Positions 1-8,100 of a stretch of DNA of 18,508 nt are shown one piece after another. Under the pieces are notes generated by a model. That model saw only the letters and a list, made by a program, of their open reading frames with translations. It did no database searches and was not told the DNA's origin. How positions within the stretch are numbered: the stretch's first letter is position 1; each line of letters opens with the position of its first letter. Source of the stretch: CAZODA01 sp964578485 (GTDB taxonomy: Bacteria; Bacteroidota; Bacteroidia; Bacteroidales; Marinilabiliaceae); NCBI GenBank assembly GCA_964578485.1, contig CAZODA010000055.1, positions 1 through 18,508 on the forward strand. Reading direction: 5' to 3'. The position numbers were made by a program, and so were the translations under genes.

Positions 1-285
1 CTGCAAAGATAAAACCTTTTTACTTGATAACGAAAGGATTTTAAAAAAAAATCACAACTGTTTTATAAAAACAATATGTTATCCCGGGGTTTATAACTTT
101 TCGAAAGCGATAATAATACATTGATTGATTTTTAATCATCTTTATAATATTATACTATTTTATCAATTTATTTGTAAATTTAACATGAATAAGTTTTATT
201 AAGCTTACGACATATTTTTATCATTAAATTTTAAACTGCTTTTACAACTTCATTCACTAATAATCATATATACCCGCTTTGTCTT
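1..285. other. AT-rich intergenic region upstream of the AraC-type gene
   Basis: No reading frame of useful length is seen on either strand. The stretch is very AT-rich and is probably a divergent promoter region: it holds the leftward -7-like element at its left end, and upstream of position 286 only a one-mismatch -7 candidate (TTTATTTG near 167). No clear operator repeat was recognised. Confidence 0.5.
4..11 (-). promoter_or_regulatory. Possible -7 promoter element of a gene beyond the left edge
   Basis: Read on the - strand this is TATCTTTG, an exact match to the Bacteroidota -7 consensus TAnnTTTG. Nineteen bases further upstream lies TTCG, one mismatch from the -33 TTTG. It would drive a leftward gene outside the window, divergent from the AraC-type gene. 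Consensus and spacing are known for Bacteroides; use here is inferred. Confidence 0.4.
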
Positions 286-1164
286 ATGAAAAGTTCAGTT
301 TACAGAGAAATCACCCCCTTATCAGATGATGATTGTTTTTTGATTTTTGACAGAAAAAGATCTCTTTTTACCTTTCCTGTTCATTTTCATCCTGAATTTG
401 AAATCAATTTTATTTCAAATGCACAAGGTGGACGTCGTATTGTTGGAGACCATATAGAAGAAATTGGAAATTATGAATTGGTAATGGTTGGAAGTAATTT
501 ATACCATGGCTGGGAAAACTATAGAAATACGGGAAAAGATCTTCACTACGAGATAACACTGCAATTCCCAAAAGATCTTTTTGAAGGATCATTTTTAGAG
601 AAAAATATGCTTAAGCCTATCCGGGACCTACTTCAAAATGCACAGCGCGGAATTCTTTTTTCTGTTGAAACTGCCAAAAATATCGAGAAACGCTTAATAA
701 GTCTTACAAAAAACAGAGGCTTTGATTCTTTTCTTGAATTTCAATCCTTGTTATACGACCTTGCTATTTCCAGAAATCAAAAACTCTTAACAAATATTTC
801 ATTTCAACATCAAGATGATTTTTATAACAGTCACCGCATTGAAAAAATTTACAACTACATTAAAGCTAATTTCAATAAAAAAATAATGCTGAATGAAGCG
901 GCAGATCTTCTTAACATGTCGGTAGCATCATTTAGCAGATTAATAAGGCAGCATACAGGAAAATCTTTTGTAGGATTTGTAAACGAAATCCGACTTGGGC
1001 ATGCTACACGACTTTTAATAGAAACATCAAAAAATGTTTCTGAAATATGTTATGAATGTGGATTTAATAATATTTCAAATTTTAACCGAACTTTTAAAAA
1101 GAAGCAACAATGTACACCATCAGAGTTCAGACATAATTTTGTAGGGCAAAAAACAGTTTTCTAA
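286..1164 (+). CDS. AraC/XylS-family transcriptional regulator with N-terminal cupin-like domain
   Basis: This is a DNA-binding transcription regulator of 292 residues, the usual size for the family. Residues about 28-100 resemble the AraC ligand-binding cupin, with HFHPEFEI at 33-40 (His-x-His and Glu as in metal or ligand cupins). Residues about 183-285 form the double helix-turn-helix AraC domain: first HTH around LNEAADLLNMS, second around NVSEICYECGFNNISNFNRTFKK, ending in the typical TPSEFR. The ATG at 286 follows a long AT-rich region and gives a full-length protein. The gene stands alone; its end converges with the SHOCT gene, and a 10-bp hairpin overlaps its stop. The ligand and target genes cannot be read from the sequence; the target may be itself or the leftward gene outside the window. 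Confidence 0.9.
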   Translation: MKSSVYREITPLSDDDCFLIFDRKRSLFTFPVHFHPEFEINFISNAQGGRRIVGDHIEEIGNYELVMVGSNLYHGWENYRNTGKDLHYEITLQFPKDLFEGSFLEKNMLKPIRDLLQNAQRGILFSVETAKNIEKRLISLTKNRGFDSFLEFQSLLYDLAISRNQKLLTNISFQHQDDFYNSHRIEKIYNYIKANFNKKIMLNEAADLLNMSVASFSRLIRQHTGKSFVGFVNEIRLGHATRLLIETSKNVSEICYECGFNNISNFNRTFKKKQQCTPSEFRHNFVGQKTVF

Positions 1165-1172
1165 ACTGTTTT
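1150..1172 (+). terminator. Perfect 10-bp hairpin at the stop of the AraC-type gene
   Basis: AAAACAGTTT (1150-1159) pairs perfectly with AAACTGTTTT (1163-1172) across a 3-base loop, and the gene's TAA stop lies in the loop and right arm. Because the arms end in A and T runs it could act in both directions between the convergent genes. There is no long T tract beyond the stem, so terminator function is inferred. Confidence 0.5.
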
Positions 1173-1216
1173 ATCCTTGTAAATCAAAAAATAAGCAGAC
1201 TAAAGAGTGGAATAAA

Positions 1217-1459
1217 TTATACCGATAAAATGTCCCGAAGTTTTTGATCAAATTCTTCCTTGTCAATTTCACCCCTGACATATCTTTCCTTTAATAAATC
1301 TATGGCAGTAGATGGAAGGGGCTTTTCAGCACAAAATAAATCGTTAAAACGTTTCATGCAGGCAATTATTGCTATGCTTGCTAAAGGTATGGTAACGATC
1401 CATCCCCATCCCACACTCCATGCCTTCATTTTTCTATTATTATTTTCATTTGTTTCCAT
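1217..1459 (-). CDS. Small membrane protein with C-terminal SHOCT motif
   Basis: A small protein of about 80 residues. After a polar N-terminus (METNENNN) there is one hydrophobic segment (VGWGWIVTIPLASIAIIAC), then a loop, and a C-terminal SHOCT motif (AIDLLKERYVRGEIDKEEFDQKL), a short amphipathic module common at protein C-termini and thought to mediate oligomerisation. An upstream in-frame TTG at 1480 would add seven residues (LFIKLYA before METN); I prefer the ATG at 1459. It lies about 70 bases after the SpmA/SpmB fusion on the same strand, so co-transcription is possible. Its cellular role is unknown. Confidence 0.7.
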   Translation of the reverse strand: METNENNNRKMKAWSVGWGWIVTIPLASIAIIACMKRFNDLFCAEKPLPSTAIDLLKERYVRGEIDKEEFDQKLRDILSV

Positions 1460-1528
1460 AGCATACAATTTAATAAACAATGACTAATTAATACAAGTTA
1501 AGGAAATTACCAATGAAAGAAAAAACCA

Positions 1529-2761
1529 TTAGCCAAAGAACATATATGCAATTAAAATAGCTGCTACAATTCCGGCAAAGTCAGCAATTAGTCCGCAAGT
1601 AATTGCATAACGGGTTTTCCGTATGCCAACCGAGCCAAAATATAATGCTACTATATAAAATGTTGTGTCTGTTGATCCTTGGACAATACAGGCCAAGCGC
1701 CCTACAAAGGAATCAGCACCATGAGCAGTCATAGCATCAATCATCATTCCTCTGGCTCCACTTCCACTTAAAGGTTTCATCAGGGCAGTTGGAAGAGCGC
1801 CTACAAAATCGGTATCAAATCCCAGGAAGTTAACTATGGCTGCAATGCCATCAATTATAAAATCCATTGCTCCTGACGCCCTGAAAACTCCTATGCCAAC
1901 CAATATTGCAATTAAATAAGGGATTATCTTTATAGCTACAGAAAAGCCTTCCTTGCCACCTTCGATAAAGGCTTCATAAACATTCACCTTTTTAATGACA
2001 GCCCTTATAATAAATAGGATAATAAAAGAGAATAAAAGAAAGTTTGCTATAAACAAAGACACTGTACGAATTTGTTCCTGATCTAATAGTGACATTCCCC
2101 AGATCATAGCTCCCACTCCAATAAGCATAAATCCTAAATATGCCAATATAATAGGATTGTATAAACGAATACGCTGAATAAGGGAAACAGAAATTATTCC
2201 CGCCATGGTGGAAAAAAATGTTGCAAATAAAATTGGGAGAAAAATATCGGCAGGATTGGCGGCTCCTAATTGTGCCCTGAATACCATTATTGAAATAGGA
2301 ATTACTGTTAATCCCGAAGTATTTAAAACCAAAAACATAATTTGAGCATCAGAGGCAGTGTCTTTATTTTCATTAACAGTTTGCATTTCCTCCATTGCCT
2401 TTAAACCCATAGGAGTAGCAGCATTATCCAAACCCAACATATTTGCTGCTATATTCATCATCATAGAACCATAGGCAGGATGATTTTTGGGAAGAGAAGG
2501 AAAAAGTCTAGAAAATAAAGGCCCTATTAACTTGGTTAGCACACTCACCATCCCCCCTTTTTCGGCAATTTTCAAAAATCCCAACCACAATGTCAAAACT
2601 CCGATTAAGCCCAAGGAAATATTAAATCCATTTTCGGCATATTCAAAAGTAGCATCTACCAATTCTGAAAACACCCCTATATCATGAAAAAAAATCAAGC
2701 GTATTAGTGCTACTATAAAAGCAATAAGGAAAAAGGCTATCCATATATAGTTGAGCACCAT
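1529..2761 (-). CDS. Nucleoside-recognition (Gate) membrane protein, SpmA-SpmB fusion
   Basis: A polytopic inner-membrane protein of 410 residues. The N-terminal half resembles spore maturation protein A, including the stretch GSMMMNIAANMLGLDNAATPMGLKAM, and the C-terminal half resembles SpmB, with the GALPTALMKPLSGSGARGMM region and GRLACIVQGSTDTTFY. In Firmicutes the two are separate proteins; a single fused chain is common in Bacteroidota, which do not sporulate. The family shares the Gate/nucleoside-recognition fold with concentrative transporters, and its substrate here is unknown. The ATG at 2761 starts the protein directly before a hydrophobic helix. It lies 16 bases after the FMN-binding protein gene, so it is probably the third gene of the dnaG run. 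Confidence 0.88.
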   Translation of the reverse strand: MVLNYIWIAFFLIAFIVALIRLIFFHDIGVFSELVDATFEYAENGFNISLGLIGVLTLWLGFLKIAEKGGMVSVLTKLIGPLFSRLFPSLPKNHPAYGSMMMNIAANMLGLDNAATPMGLKAMEEMQTVNENKDTASDAQIMFLVLNTSGLTVIPISIMVFRAQLGAANPADIFLPILFATFFSTMAGIISVSLIQRIRLYNPIILAYLGFMLIGVGAMIWGMSLLDQEQIRTVSLFIANFLLFSFIILFIIRAVIKKVNVYEAFIEGGKEGFSVAIKIIPYLIAILVGIGVFRASGAMDFIIDGIAAIVNFLGFDTDFVGALPTALMKPLSGSGARGMMIDAMTAHGADSFVGRLACIVQGSTDTTFYIVALYFGSVGIRKTRYAITCGLIADFAGIVAAILIAYMFFG

Positions 2762-2777
2762 AATTATTAAGATTTAA

Positions 2778-3281
2778 TTAATTCGAATTACCGGATTTTC
2801 TTACCGGTGCATTTGGATGAGGAGCACCAAACTCTTTACAACTTATATTATCTATTTCAACCTCCCAAATTTTAACATTACGAACAGCCGGATCGTTATA
2901 TACAAAATTTTTATTGGAATATTGACGCATAATAATGCTCAAAATTCGACGCTTTTCTTCCATGCCCTCGATAAACTTAACTTCACCAAAAGCTACTACA
3001 CTTTTTGACTTCATACGATAACTACAAGCTACTTCAGGATGCTGAAAAGCAAGAGCATGATCTGTACTAAAACTAATACAAATTTGGGGGCTTTGCTCTA
3101 AACAGCTAATAACACGTCCACTTTGAGCACTATGCAAATATATTTTCCCATCTTCATAGCCAAAATTCATAGGAATAACATAAGGGCCACCTTCCGGAGT
3201 TATAACTCCTATAAAACAAATATCACATTTTTTAATTACTGCTTCAATCTTTGCCCTATCTTCATGAACTATAGTCTTCAT
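2778..3281 (-). CDS. Pyridoxamine 5'-phosphate oxidase-like flavin-binding protein (Nim family type)
   Basis: A protein of 167 residues with a split-barrel FMN-binding fold, related to pyridoxamine-phosphate oxidase and the 5-nitroimidazole reductases called Nim. Seen in the sequence are ICFIGVITPEGGPYVIPMNFGYEDGKIYLHSA in residues 21-52, the typical first strands and flavin-contact region, then SYRMKSKSVVAFGEVKFIEG and the KIWEVEID strand. The dnaG stop is one base upstream of the ATG at 3281, so the two are translationally close and very likely in one transcript. Relatives use reduced flavin to reduce small molecules, or bind haem; the exact reaction is not decidable here, and it should not be called a resistance gene from similarity alone. 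Confidence 0.85.
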   Translation of the reverse strand: MKTIVHEDRAKIEAVIKKCDICFIGVITPEGGPYVIPMNFGYEDGKIYLHSAQSGRVISCLEQSPQICISFSTDHALAFQHPEVACSYRMKSKSVVAFGEVKFIEGMEEKRRILSIIMRQYSNKNFVYNDPAVRNVKIWEVEIDNISCKEFGAPHPNAPVRKSGNSN

Positions 3282-3282
3282 A

Positions 3283-5244
3283 TTATCCGATAATTGTTCT
3301 TTCTCCTTGATTGAAAGAAATGATTTTTATTGCGTTTTGTAAAATACTCATCTCACGCATAAGATCAACAACCTGCTCAGACTTACCTTGTTCTTCTACT
3401 TGACGCAGTTTAATTCTGATTTGTTCGATTTTAAATTTTACCAACTTCCATTTTAATTCCATTACAACTTTAGGCACTAAGATATTTAAAAGATCCTCTT
3501 CCTTTTTTACAGTTCCATAACGATCATGGATTTTACTTAACTGATATTCTCTGGCAATCAAATCAGTAGTTAAACGGCTCACTTCAGGGTTGAAGTGACC
3601 AATAAAATAACGATCAGCCAAAGCCCTTTCATCGTCTTTTAAATCTTCATACTCTTTTAATATCAAATTATGAACAGGATTTTCACTTTGCAGTTCATCC
3701 TGATTTAATTCATAAACGATATATTCACCTACCTTCATTTTGGTTTTACGATCGCCAAGGTCAACTTCTCCCAAATCATAATCTCCATATTTTAGCAAAT
3801 AGCGTATTACTTCTTTTTCTTCATTTTCAAGAGGATTGGAAACTACTGAAACAGTATCATCAACTTTATCACCTGCTTCACTCTTAACCGCCATTGTTCG
3901 GGCACTGGAAATATTACGCTTTCGAGTTTGTGACTGCTTCTTCTGAATCTGCTTCCTTAACTCTAAATAAATAACTTCCTCTTCTACCTGCAACAGTTTG
4001 CTGCACTCTTTAACATAAACAGCCCTTAAAAGTTGATCAGGTATCATAGCTATTGTTCCAACTATATCCTGGATTAAACGTACACGTTGAACGGGATCAC
4101 TTTTACTGGCTTCTAACAAAAGGGTGGTTTTAAATTTTATAAAATCACTCTCATTGTTATTGATGAAATCCTGTAACTTTTCACCACTCAATGTTTTTGC
4201 AAAAGAATCAGGGTCTTCGCCATCAGGAAGTAATAATACTTTTACATTCATTCCCTCTGATAATAAGAGGTCTATACCCCTAAATGAGGCCTTTATACCG
4301 GCCTGATCTCCGTCAAAAATAACAGTTATATTAGTAGTAAAACGAGCTATTAATCTAATTTGATCAACAGTAAGAGCAGTACCGGAGGAAGCTACCACAT
4401 TATGAATGCCGGCTTGATGGAAAGATAAAACATCTGTATAGCCCTCAACAAGATAAGTGTTATCGTGACGAACCATTTCCTGACGAGCCTGATAAATCCC
4501 ATATAAAATTCGACTCTTATGATAAATATCTGATTCAGGTGAATTAAGGTATTTGGCAGCTTTGACATCCGACTTCAATATTCTGCCCCCAAAAGCAATA
4601 ACCTTCCCCGATAAACTATGAATGGGGAAAATAATTCGCCCTCTAAACCTATCTGTTTTATAATTTTCCCTTACGATAGTAAGTCCGGTCTTTTCAAGAT
4701 ATTTAAGATTATAACCCTCCAAAAGTGCCTGCTTGGTTAAGGCATCCTTTTGCTCAGGAGAATAACCGAGCTGGAACTTTTTCAATACCTCATCACGAAA
4801 ACCACGCTGATGAAAATAACCTAAACCAACCGACTGACCCTCATCAGTTTCAAATAAGGAACGAGAAAAAAATCGAGAAGCAAAAGATGTTACAACCATC
4901 ATACTCTCCCTCTCATTTTGTTGGGCAAGCTCTTCCTTTGTAGGCTCCCTCTCTTCAATAGGAATATGGAATTTCTTACCCAACATCTTTATTGCCTCTA
5001 CAAAAGAGACCTGCTCATGCTCCATCAAAAAGTTTACAGAATTACCACCCTTACCACAACCAAAACATTTAAAAATACCCTTTTGAGGAGATACAGTGAA
5101 TGATGGCGTTTTTTCGTTGTGAAAAGGACAATATCCAAGATAATTGACCCCACGCTTCTTCAAATTTACATAATCAGAAATCACATCAGTTATCTGTGAC
5201 TGAGCAATATCAATTATCTGATCAACTGTAGCCTTATCTATCAT
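3283..5244 (-). CDS. dnaG: DNA primase DnaG
   Basis: The replicative primase, which makes RNA primers at the fork together with the DnaB helicase. Counting from the ATG at 5244 (653 residues), the CHC2 zinc-binding domain has ligands C39, H42, C60 and C63 (YCPFH then KCFGCGKGG). The TOPRIM catalytic core carries E267 in YLVEGYTDVL, and D311 and D313 in IFDGDQAG, followed by LLPDGEDPDSF. The C-terminal part from about residue 440 is the variable helicase-interaction region. An in-frame GTG at 5253 would add three residues; I chose the ATG because MIDKATVDQI matches the usual N-terminus of the family. A TATCTTTG element lies upstream. It appears to head a run with the FMN-binding and SpmA/SpmB genes. 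Confidence 0.95.
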   Translation of the reverse strand: MIDKATVDQIIDIAQSQITDVISDYVNLKKRGVNYLGYCPFHNEKTPSFTVSPQKGIFKCFGCGKGGNSVNFLMEHEQVSFVEAIKMLGKKFHIPIEEREPTKEELAQQNERESMMVVTSFASRFFSRSLFETDEGQSVGLGYFHQRGFRDEVLKKFQLGYSPEQKDALTKQALLEGYNLKYLEKTGLTIVRENYKTDRFRGRIIFPIHSLSGKVIAFGGRILKSDVKAAKYLNSPESDIYHKSRILYGIYQARQEMVRHDNTYLVEGYTDVLSFHQAGIHNVVASSGTALTVDQIRLIARFTTNITVIFDGDQAGIKASFRGIDLLLSEGMNVKVLLLPDGEDPDSFAKTLSGEKLQDFINNNESDFIKFKTTLLLEASKSDPVQRVRLIQDIVGTIAMIPDQLLRAVYVKECSKLLQVEEEVIYLELRKQIQKKQSQTRKRNISSARTMAVKSEAGDKVDDTVSVVSNPLENEEKEVIRYLLKYGDYDLGEVDLGDRKTKMKVGEYIVYELNQDELQSENPVHNLILKEYEDLKDDERALADRYFIGHFNPEVSRLTTDLIAREYQLSKIHDRYGTVKKEEDLLNILVPKVVMELKWKLVKFKIEQIRIKLRQVEEQGKSEQVVDLMREMSILQNAIKIISFNQGERTIIG

Positions 5245-5266
5245 ATCATCCACTAAATATAAATAT

Positions 5267-5274
5267 CAAAGATA
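5267..5274 (-). promoter_or_regulatory. -7 promoter element upstream of dnaG
   Basis: TATCTTTG on the - strand matches the Bacteroidota -7 consensus TAnnTTTG exactly, 22 bases before the dnaG ATG. A TTTTG lies upstream, but only about 12 bases away rather than the usual 19, so the -33 part is weak. Function is inferred. Confidence 0.5.
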
Positions 5275-5405
5275 GAGAAATAACACCAAAATAAGAAAAG
5301 AGAACAAATACAATGAAAAATGAAAAAAGCTCAATTATCAATTTGTTTACATACATTTACATAACTAATTATTTGGATTACATGTTAATATTTAACCTTT
5401 AAGCC

Positions 5406-6461
5406 ATGACAAAAAACCTAAAATTTCTGATTTTTATAGTTGCAATAGCCCTAAGCGCTTGCATGAATAACAATAACAATAACAAACTATCCATTTTGCA
5501 TGAGTCTGATTTTCAGACTATCGTTAAACTTCAGGAAAACAGGATAAAGACCAATGAGGTATTAAATATCCGCCAATTAATTGCTCTTGACTCTTTATTG
5601 ATAATTAATAATTCAAGGAATGATAGTGTTTTTATGGTATTAAATTTAAACACATCTAAGATAATTAAATCATGGGGAGATAGAGGCCGTGGACCGGAGG
5701 AATATGGAACCTGGACTCATTTATTAAAGGTCTCCGATGAAATTTTTCAAATTGCCGATTTCACAAAGAATAGAATTGAAACCTATAAGATACCTGATTT
5801 TAATTTGACTACTAATCGAGAAATAATAAAAAATAATGACATTAGAAAATTAGAGATTCCTCAGAGAATTTCGTCTTTAGATGACAATCATTTCTTTTAC
5901 GATAATTTTTCCGAAGATAAACTGTCTATAAAACAAATGACTATCGGAGAGATCCCCATTGAGATTAATCAATTTGATCATATGAAGGATTTATTTCCGA
6001 CTCCTTGGTATTATACAGGTACTTTAATATTAAACAAGAATGAACAAAAAATAGTTTATGCTTATCGCTACTTGAGAAGGTATGATATTATGAATTTTGA
6101 AGGAGAACTAATTAAAACCGTAAAGATGACCCCGGCGCCAAGCCTTCAGAGCAATATTGAAAAAGACATAAATTTGGAAAAATCTATTATGTGTTATATG
6201 GGGGCAAAAGAAAATAAAAACTCCTTTTTCTTACTTTATTTAGGATATTCAGCAGAAGAATTAATGTTAAACGATTATAATTTATCTTGTTTTATTGAAG
6301 AATATAATTGGGATGGGAATCCAATTAAACGATATGAAATTAACAGATATATTTCAGACTTTGCCATTATTACAAATAAAGCACAAACTCCTTCATTTAT
6401 AGGCATTGATGTTATAAATGAAAATCCAATAATTGTCCTCAACGAAGAAAATCATAAATAA
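5406..6461 (+). CDS. BF3164-like 6-bladed beta-propeller lipoprotein
   Basis: A predicted lipoprotein of 351 residues. Residues 1-18 form a lipoprotein signal peptide with lipobox LSAC and lipidated C19, followed by an Asn-rich linker. The body carries the typical start of the BF3164-like/6-bladed propeller family: a strand with ENRIKTNEVLNIRQLIALDSLLIINN, then SKIIKSWGDRGRGPEEYG, whose GxxGxGPxE stretch is a hallmark, and then repeated beta strands. Such proteins are common in gut and marine Bacteroidota, usually as single lipoproteins of unknown ligand. It is divergent from dnaG with about 160 bases between, and the left long repeat begins about 60 bases after its stop. No partner gene is next to it. 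Confidence 0.8.
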   Translation: MTKNLKFLIFIVAIALSACMNNNNNNKLSILHESDFQTIVKLQENRIKTNEVLNIRQLIALDSLLIINNSRNDSVFMVLNLNTSKIIKSWGDRGRGPEEYGTWTHLLKVSDEIFQIADFTKNRIETYKIPDFNLTTNREIIKNNDIRKLEIPQRISSLDDNHFFYDNFSEDKLSIKQMTIGEIPIEINQFDHMKDLFPTPWYYTGTLILNKNEQKIVYAYRYLRRYDIMNFEGELIKTVKMTPAPSLQSNIEKDINLEKSIMCYMGAKENKNSFFLLYLGYSAEELMLNDYNLSCFIEEYNWDGNPIKRYEINRYISDFAIITNKAQTPSFIGIDVINENPIIVLNEENHK

Positions 6462-6730
6462 TTCGACTCGAAATTTACTGTTGAAACGAAAAAAAGAAGA
6501 AAGCAACAATCCCTTTATTATGCAATTTGAATATGTGTTTTAATGTATGAAGTTCAGCAAGATCAGCCACCTTGTAATTCATAATTTATTTATGAGTTTC
6601 GGGTTTCATGTTTCGAGTTTCGAATCATCAGTGATCAATCATATTTCGTAATTGATTTTTGCGGGCTTTGCGTGAATAATCTTTGCGGCTTTGCGTGAAC
6701 CAATGGATAAATAATTCCATAACCAATGTA

Positions 6731-6748
6731 GACAGGGCATGCCCTGTC
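6731..6748. repeat. 18-bp perfect palindrome (REP-like), left copy
   Basis: GACAGGGCATGCCCTGTC is its own reverse complement and is followed by TCTAC, with GTA before it. An identical palindrome lies at 14496-14513 in the other long repeat. It could fold as a hairpin in RNA or single-stranded DNA. No protein partner (a RAYT transposase) is in the window. Confidence 0.85.
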
Positions 6749-6868
6749 TCTACAACATTAATATTATAATTATTCGTGTAAATAATGGATAATAATCTTT
6801 GCGGCTCTGCGAGGTATTTCTTTGCGGACTTTGCCTGAACCAATTAAAAAATTCGTGTTAATTCGGGC

Positions 6869-6916
6869 GTTTCGGGTTTCGAGTTTCGGGTTTCGGGTTT
6901 CGGGTTTCGGGTTTCG
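6869..6916 (+). repeat. Tandem GTTTCGG heptamers
   Basis: About seven head-to-tail copies of GTTTCGG, with one GTTTCGA variant, before TAATTGATC. Shorter runs occur elsewhere in both long repeats (for example 14606-14642). There are no spacers, so it is not a CRISPR array. Copy number differs between the two long repeats, as expected for slippage. Confidence 0.85.
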
Positions 6917-7224
6917 TAATTGATCATTCGTGCGTTTCGAGTTTCATGTTTCGAGTTTCGGGTCATCAGTGATCGGTCATATTTCGTAATTGATTTTTGC
7001 GTTCTTCGCGTGAACTAATCTTTGCGGACTCTGCGTGAACCAATTAAAAAATTCGTGTTAATTCGGGCGTTTCGACTTCGCTCTCCCGCTCTCGGCAAGC
7101 CTCGGCGGGATTTCGCTACGCTCAAAACAACCATAATGGAGTTTCGTAATTCGTAATTGATAACTAAATCCGAAATGGACACGACATGTCTTGTCCCTAC
7201 AGATTACTGTTTACTGATGACTGA

Positions 7225-7323
7225 TCACTGAAAATTCATAATTGATTCGGGGGTATTGCGATTAAAGTGTGGGCCTCTCCTAAACTGGCCTCTCCTAAAG
7301 CGACCTCTTCTACTCTGTTGCCA
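7225..7323 (-). pseudogene. Orphan 3' end of a Spy/CpxP-like gene
   Basis: Reading the - strand from 7323 gives TGG CAA CAG and then 29 more codons and a TGA stop, encoding WQQSRRGRFRRG followed by QFRRGPHFNRNTPESIMNFQ. The real Spy-like gene ends WQQGRRGRFRRGPYFNRNTPESITNFQ. The frame is kept, differences are mostly single-base, and there is one 5-codon duplication (QFRRG). Similarity stops abruptly at the TGG codon; upstream there is no gene body. This is a detached gene end carried in the left long repeat, left by duplication or recombination. Confidence 0.8.
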
Positions 7324-7411
7324 AGCCTTTATTATGTATTCGCCCTTATTTCCATAATGGTTCGTTTTACCAATTATTTAGAAAACCAAGTTTATAAATA
7401 GGAATCGACAG

Positions 7412-7603
7412 TTATTTTATACTTTCAAATGCATAACAAATAAATTCCTTCTGATCCTTCTGATCAAGCTTTGTAAGCATACAAAGTATTTCCTCATTTG
7501 GGTCATAGTGTTTTTTACAAACAAGGCACAGTCCGGGTGTCGGTACTAAATCCGGATTAAGGGGATTGCCATCGTCATCAAAGTATCCATTTATTTCTTC
7601 CAT
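7412..7603 (-). CDS. Small CxxC protein next to the YkgJ-type gene
   Basis: A 63-residue protein of unknown function. It has an acidic N-terminus (MEEINGYFDDDGNPLNPDLVP) and a metal-binding-like pair CLVC at 26-29, with later cysteines at 41 and 56. Its ATG follows the stop of the YkgJ-type gene by two bases, so it is translated from the same message and probably acts with it. It is too short for any confident family assignment. It is the leftmost intact gene of the island, ending about 90 bases from the left long repeat. Confidence 0.65.
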   Translation of the reverse strand: MEEINGYFDDDGNPLNPDLVPTPGLCLVCKKHYDPNEEILCMLTKLDQKDQKEFICYAFESIK

Positions 7604-7605
7604 GA

Positions 7606-8100
7606 TTATCTGAAATGAAAAATTTGTTTCAACTCTTCATATACATTAAAAACAATAGGGCATATTGAATAACAGTCTATTACAGCAAACAGTCTTGATT
7701 GAAAATTCTTTCTTTGAAGATAAGGAAAAGAACGACAATCTTCAGGTCTATTTTCATAATAGATGCATTTTTTGTCGGACAAAAAAGGACAAGGTAATTC
7801 TTTGAAGCGCATATCACCATCTTCATCTATCTCTATATAACTACTCTTAAACTCAGTTTCAGATTTATTGCTTGCCCTTGACAGGTTTAAAATATCATTG
7901 TTTCGTATTATTGGCTTTAAAAGGGTACAACAATTTCCACATTCTTTACAATCAATCTTTTCTGAGTAATATCGAAATAGATTATGAACAGTCTTATCCA
8001 GTTGATCAGAATCTATACTTTTTAAAATTGATCGGAAACTAAAGTTGGAGACTTCATTTATTTGTCCTAACTCCTTAATCTTATTTAAGTCGGTAATCAT
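7606..8100 (-). CDS. YkgJ-family cysteine-cluster protein (predicted Fe/Zn binding)
   Basis: A 164-residue protein with the cysteine pattern of the YkgJ/UPF0153 family: CKECGNCC at about 55-62, CPFLSDKKCIYYENRPEDCRSFPYL in the middle, and CYSIC near 142-146. In this family the cysteines are predicted to hold zinc or an iron-sulfur cluster. The role is not established; proposals include a metal chaperone or a small oxidoreductase. The gene is followed after two bases by the CxxC mini-protein. It is convergent with nothing and lies downstream of the OLD gene on the same strand, but 440 bases of structured non-coding sequence separate them, so it is likely a separate transcript. Confidence 0.85.
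   Translation of the reverse strand: MITDLNKIKELGQINEVSNFSFRSILKSIDSDQLDKTVHNLFRYYSEKIDCKECGNCCTLLKPIIRNNDILNLSRASNKSETEFKSSYIEIDEDGDMRFKELPCPFLSDKKCIYYENRPEDCRSFPYLQRKNFQSRLFAVIDCYSICPIVFNVYEELKQIFHFR

Larger units (their letters stand above)
6519..7323 (+). repeat. Left long direct repeat flanking the accessory island
   Basis: This block matches 14212-14838 in the same orientation and order. Both start with TATGCAATTTGAATAT and then share about 125 nearly identical bases (the CAGCAAGATCAGCCACCTTG region). Both go on to the GTTTCGG heptamers, the CTCTCGGCAAGCCTCGGCGG stretch, the GACAGGGCATGCCCTGTC palindrome, the AACTAAATCCGAAATGGACA stretch and the orphan or real end of the Spy-like gene, ending at the same TGG codon. 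The left copy is about 180 bases longer because of internal duplications. Homologous recombination between the two copies would delete about 7.7 kb. Confidence 0.85.
6462..7411. other. Long gene-free region made almost wholly of repeats
   Basis: This 950-base stretch has no credible gene. From 6519 to 7323 it is the left long direct repeat. It contains internal duplications, for example the run from CTTTGCGGACT to TTCGGGCGTTTCG at about 6820-6874, which recurs at about 7020-7073. It also holds GTTTCGG heptamers, an 18-bp palindrome and an orphan gene end. Positions 7324-7411 hold nothing recognised. Confidence 0.75.

Noticed and set aside
1260..1487. A 75-residue + strand frame opposite the SHOCT gene
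   Set aside because: It is the reverse-strand shadow of a gene with a recognised SHOCT motif.
1241..1500. Rightward transcript end beyond the AraC hairpin or a small RNA opposite the SHOCT gene
   Set aside because: No promoter or further stem supports it.
2778..3281. Nitroimidazole-resistance gene nim
   Set aside because: Only the split-barrel flavin fold is supported. Family members have varied roles and the gene sits in a dnaG run without a mobile element or an activating promoter.
6628..6843. A 71-residue - strand frame in the left repeat
   Set aside because: It is built from repeat units (the CTTTGCGGCTTTGCGTGAA type) translated by chance, with no protein-like features and no equivalent intact frame in the right repeat.
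6869..6916. CRISPR array
   Set aside because: The heptamers are contiguous with no unique spacers, and no cas gene is in the window.
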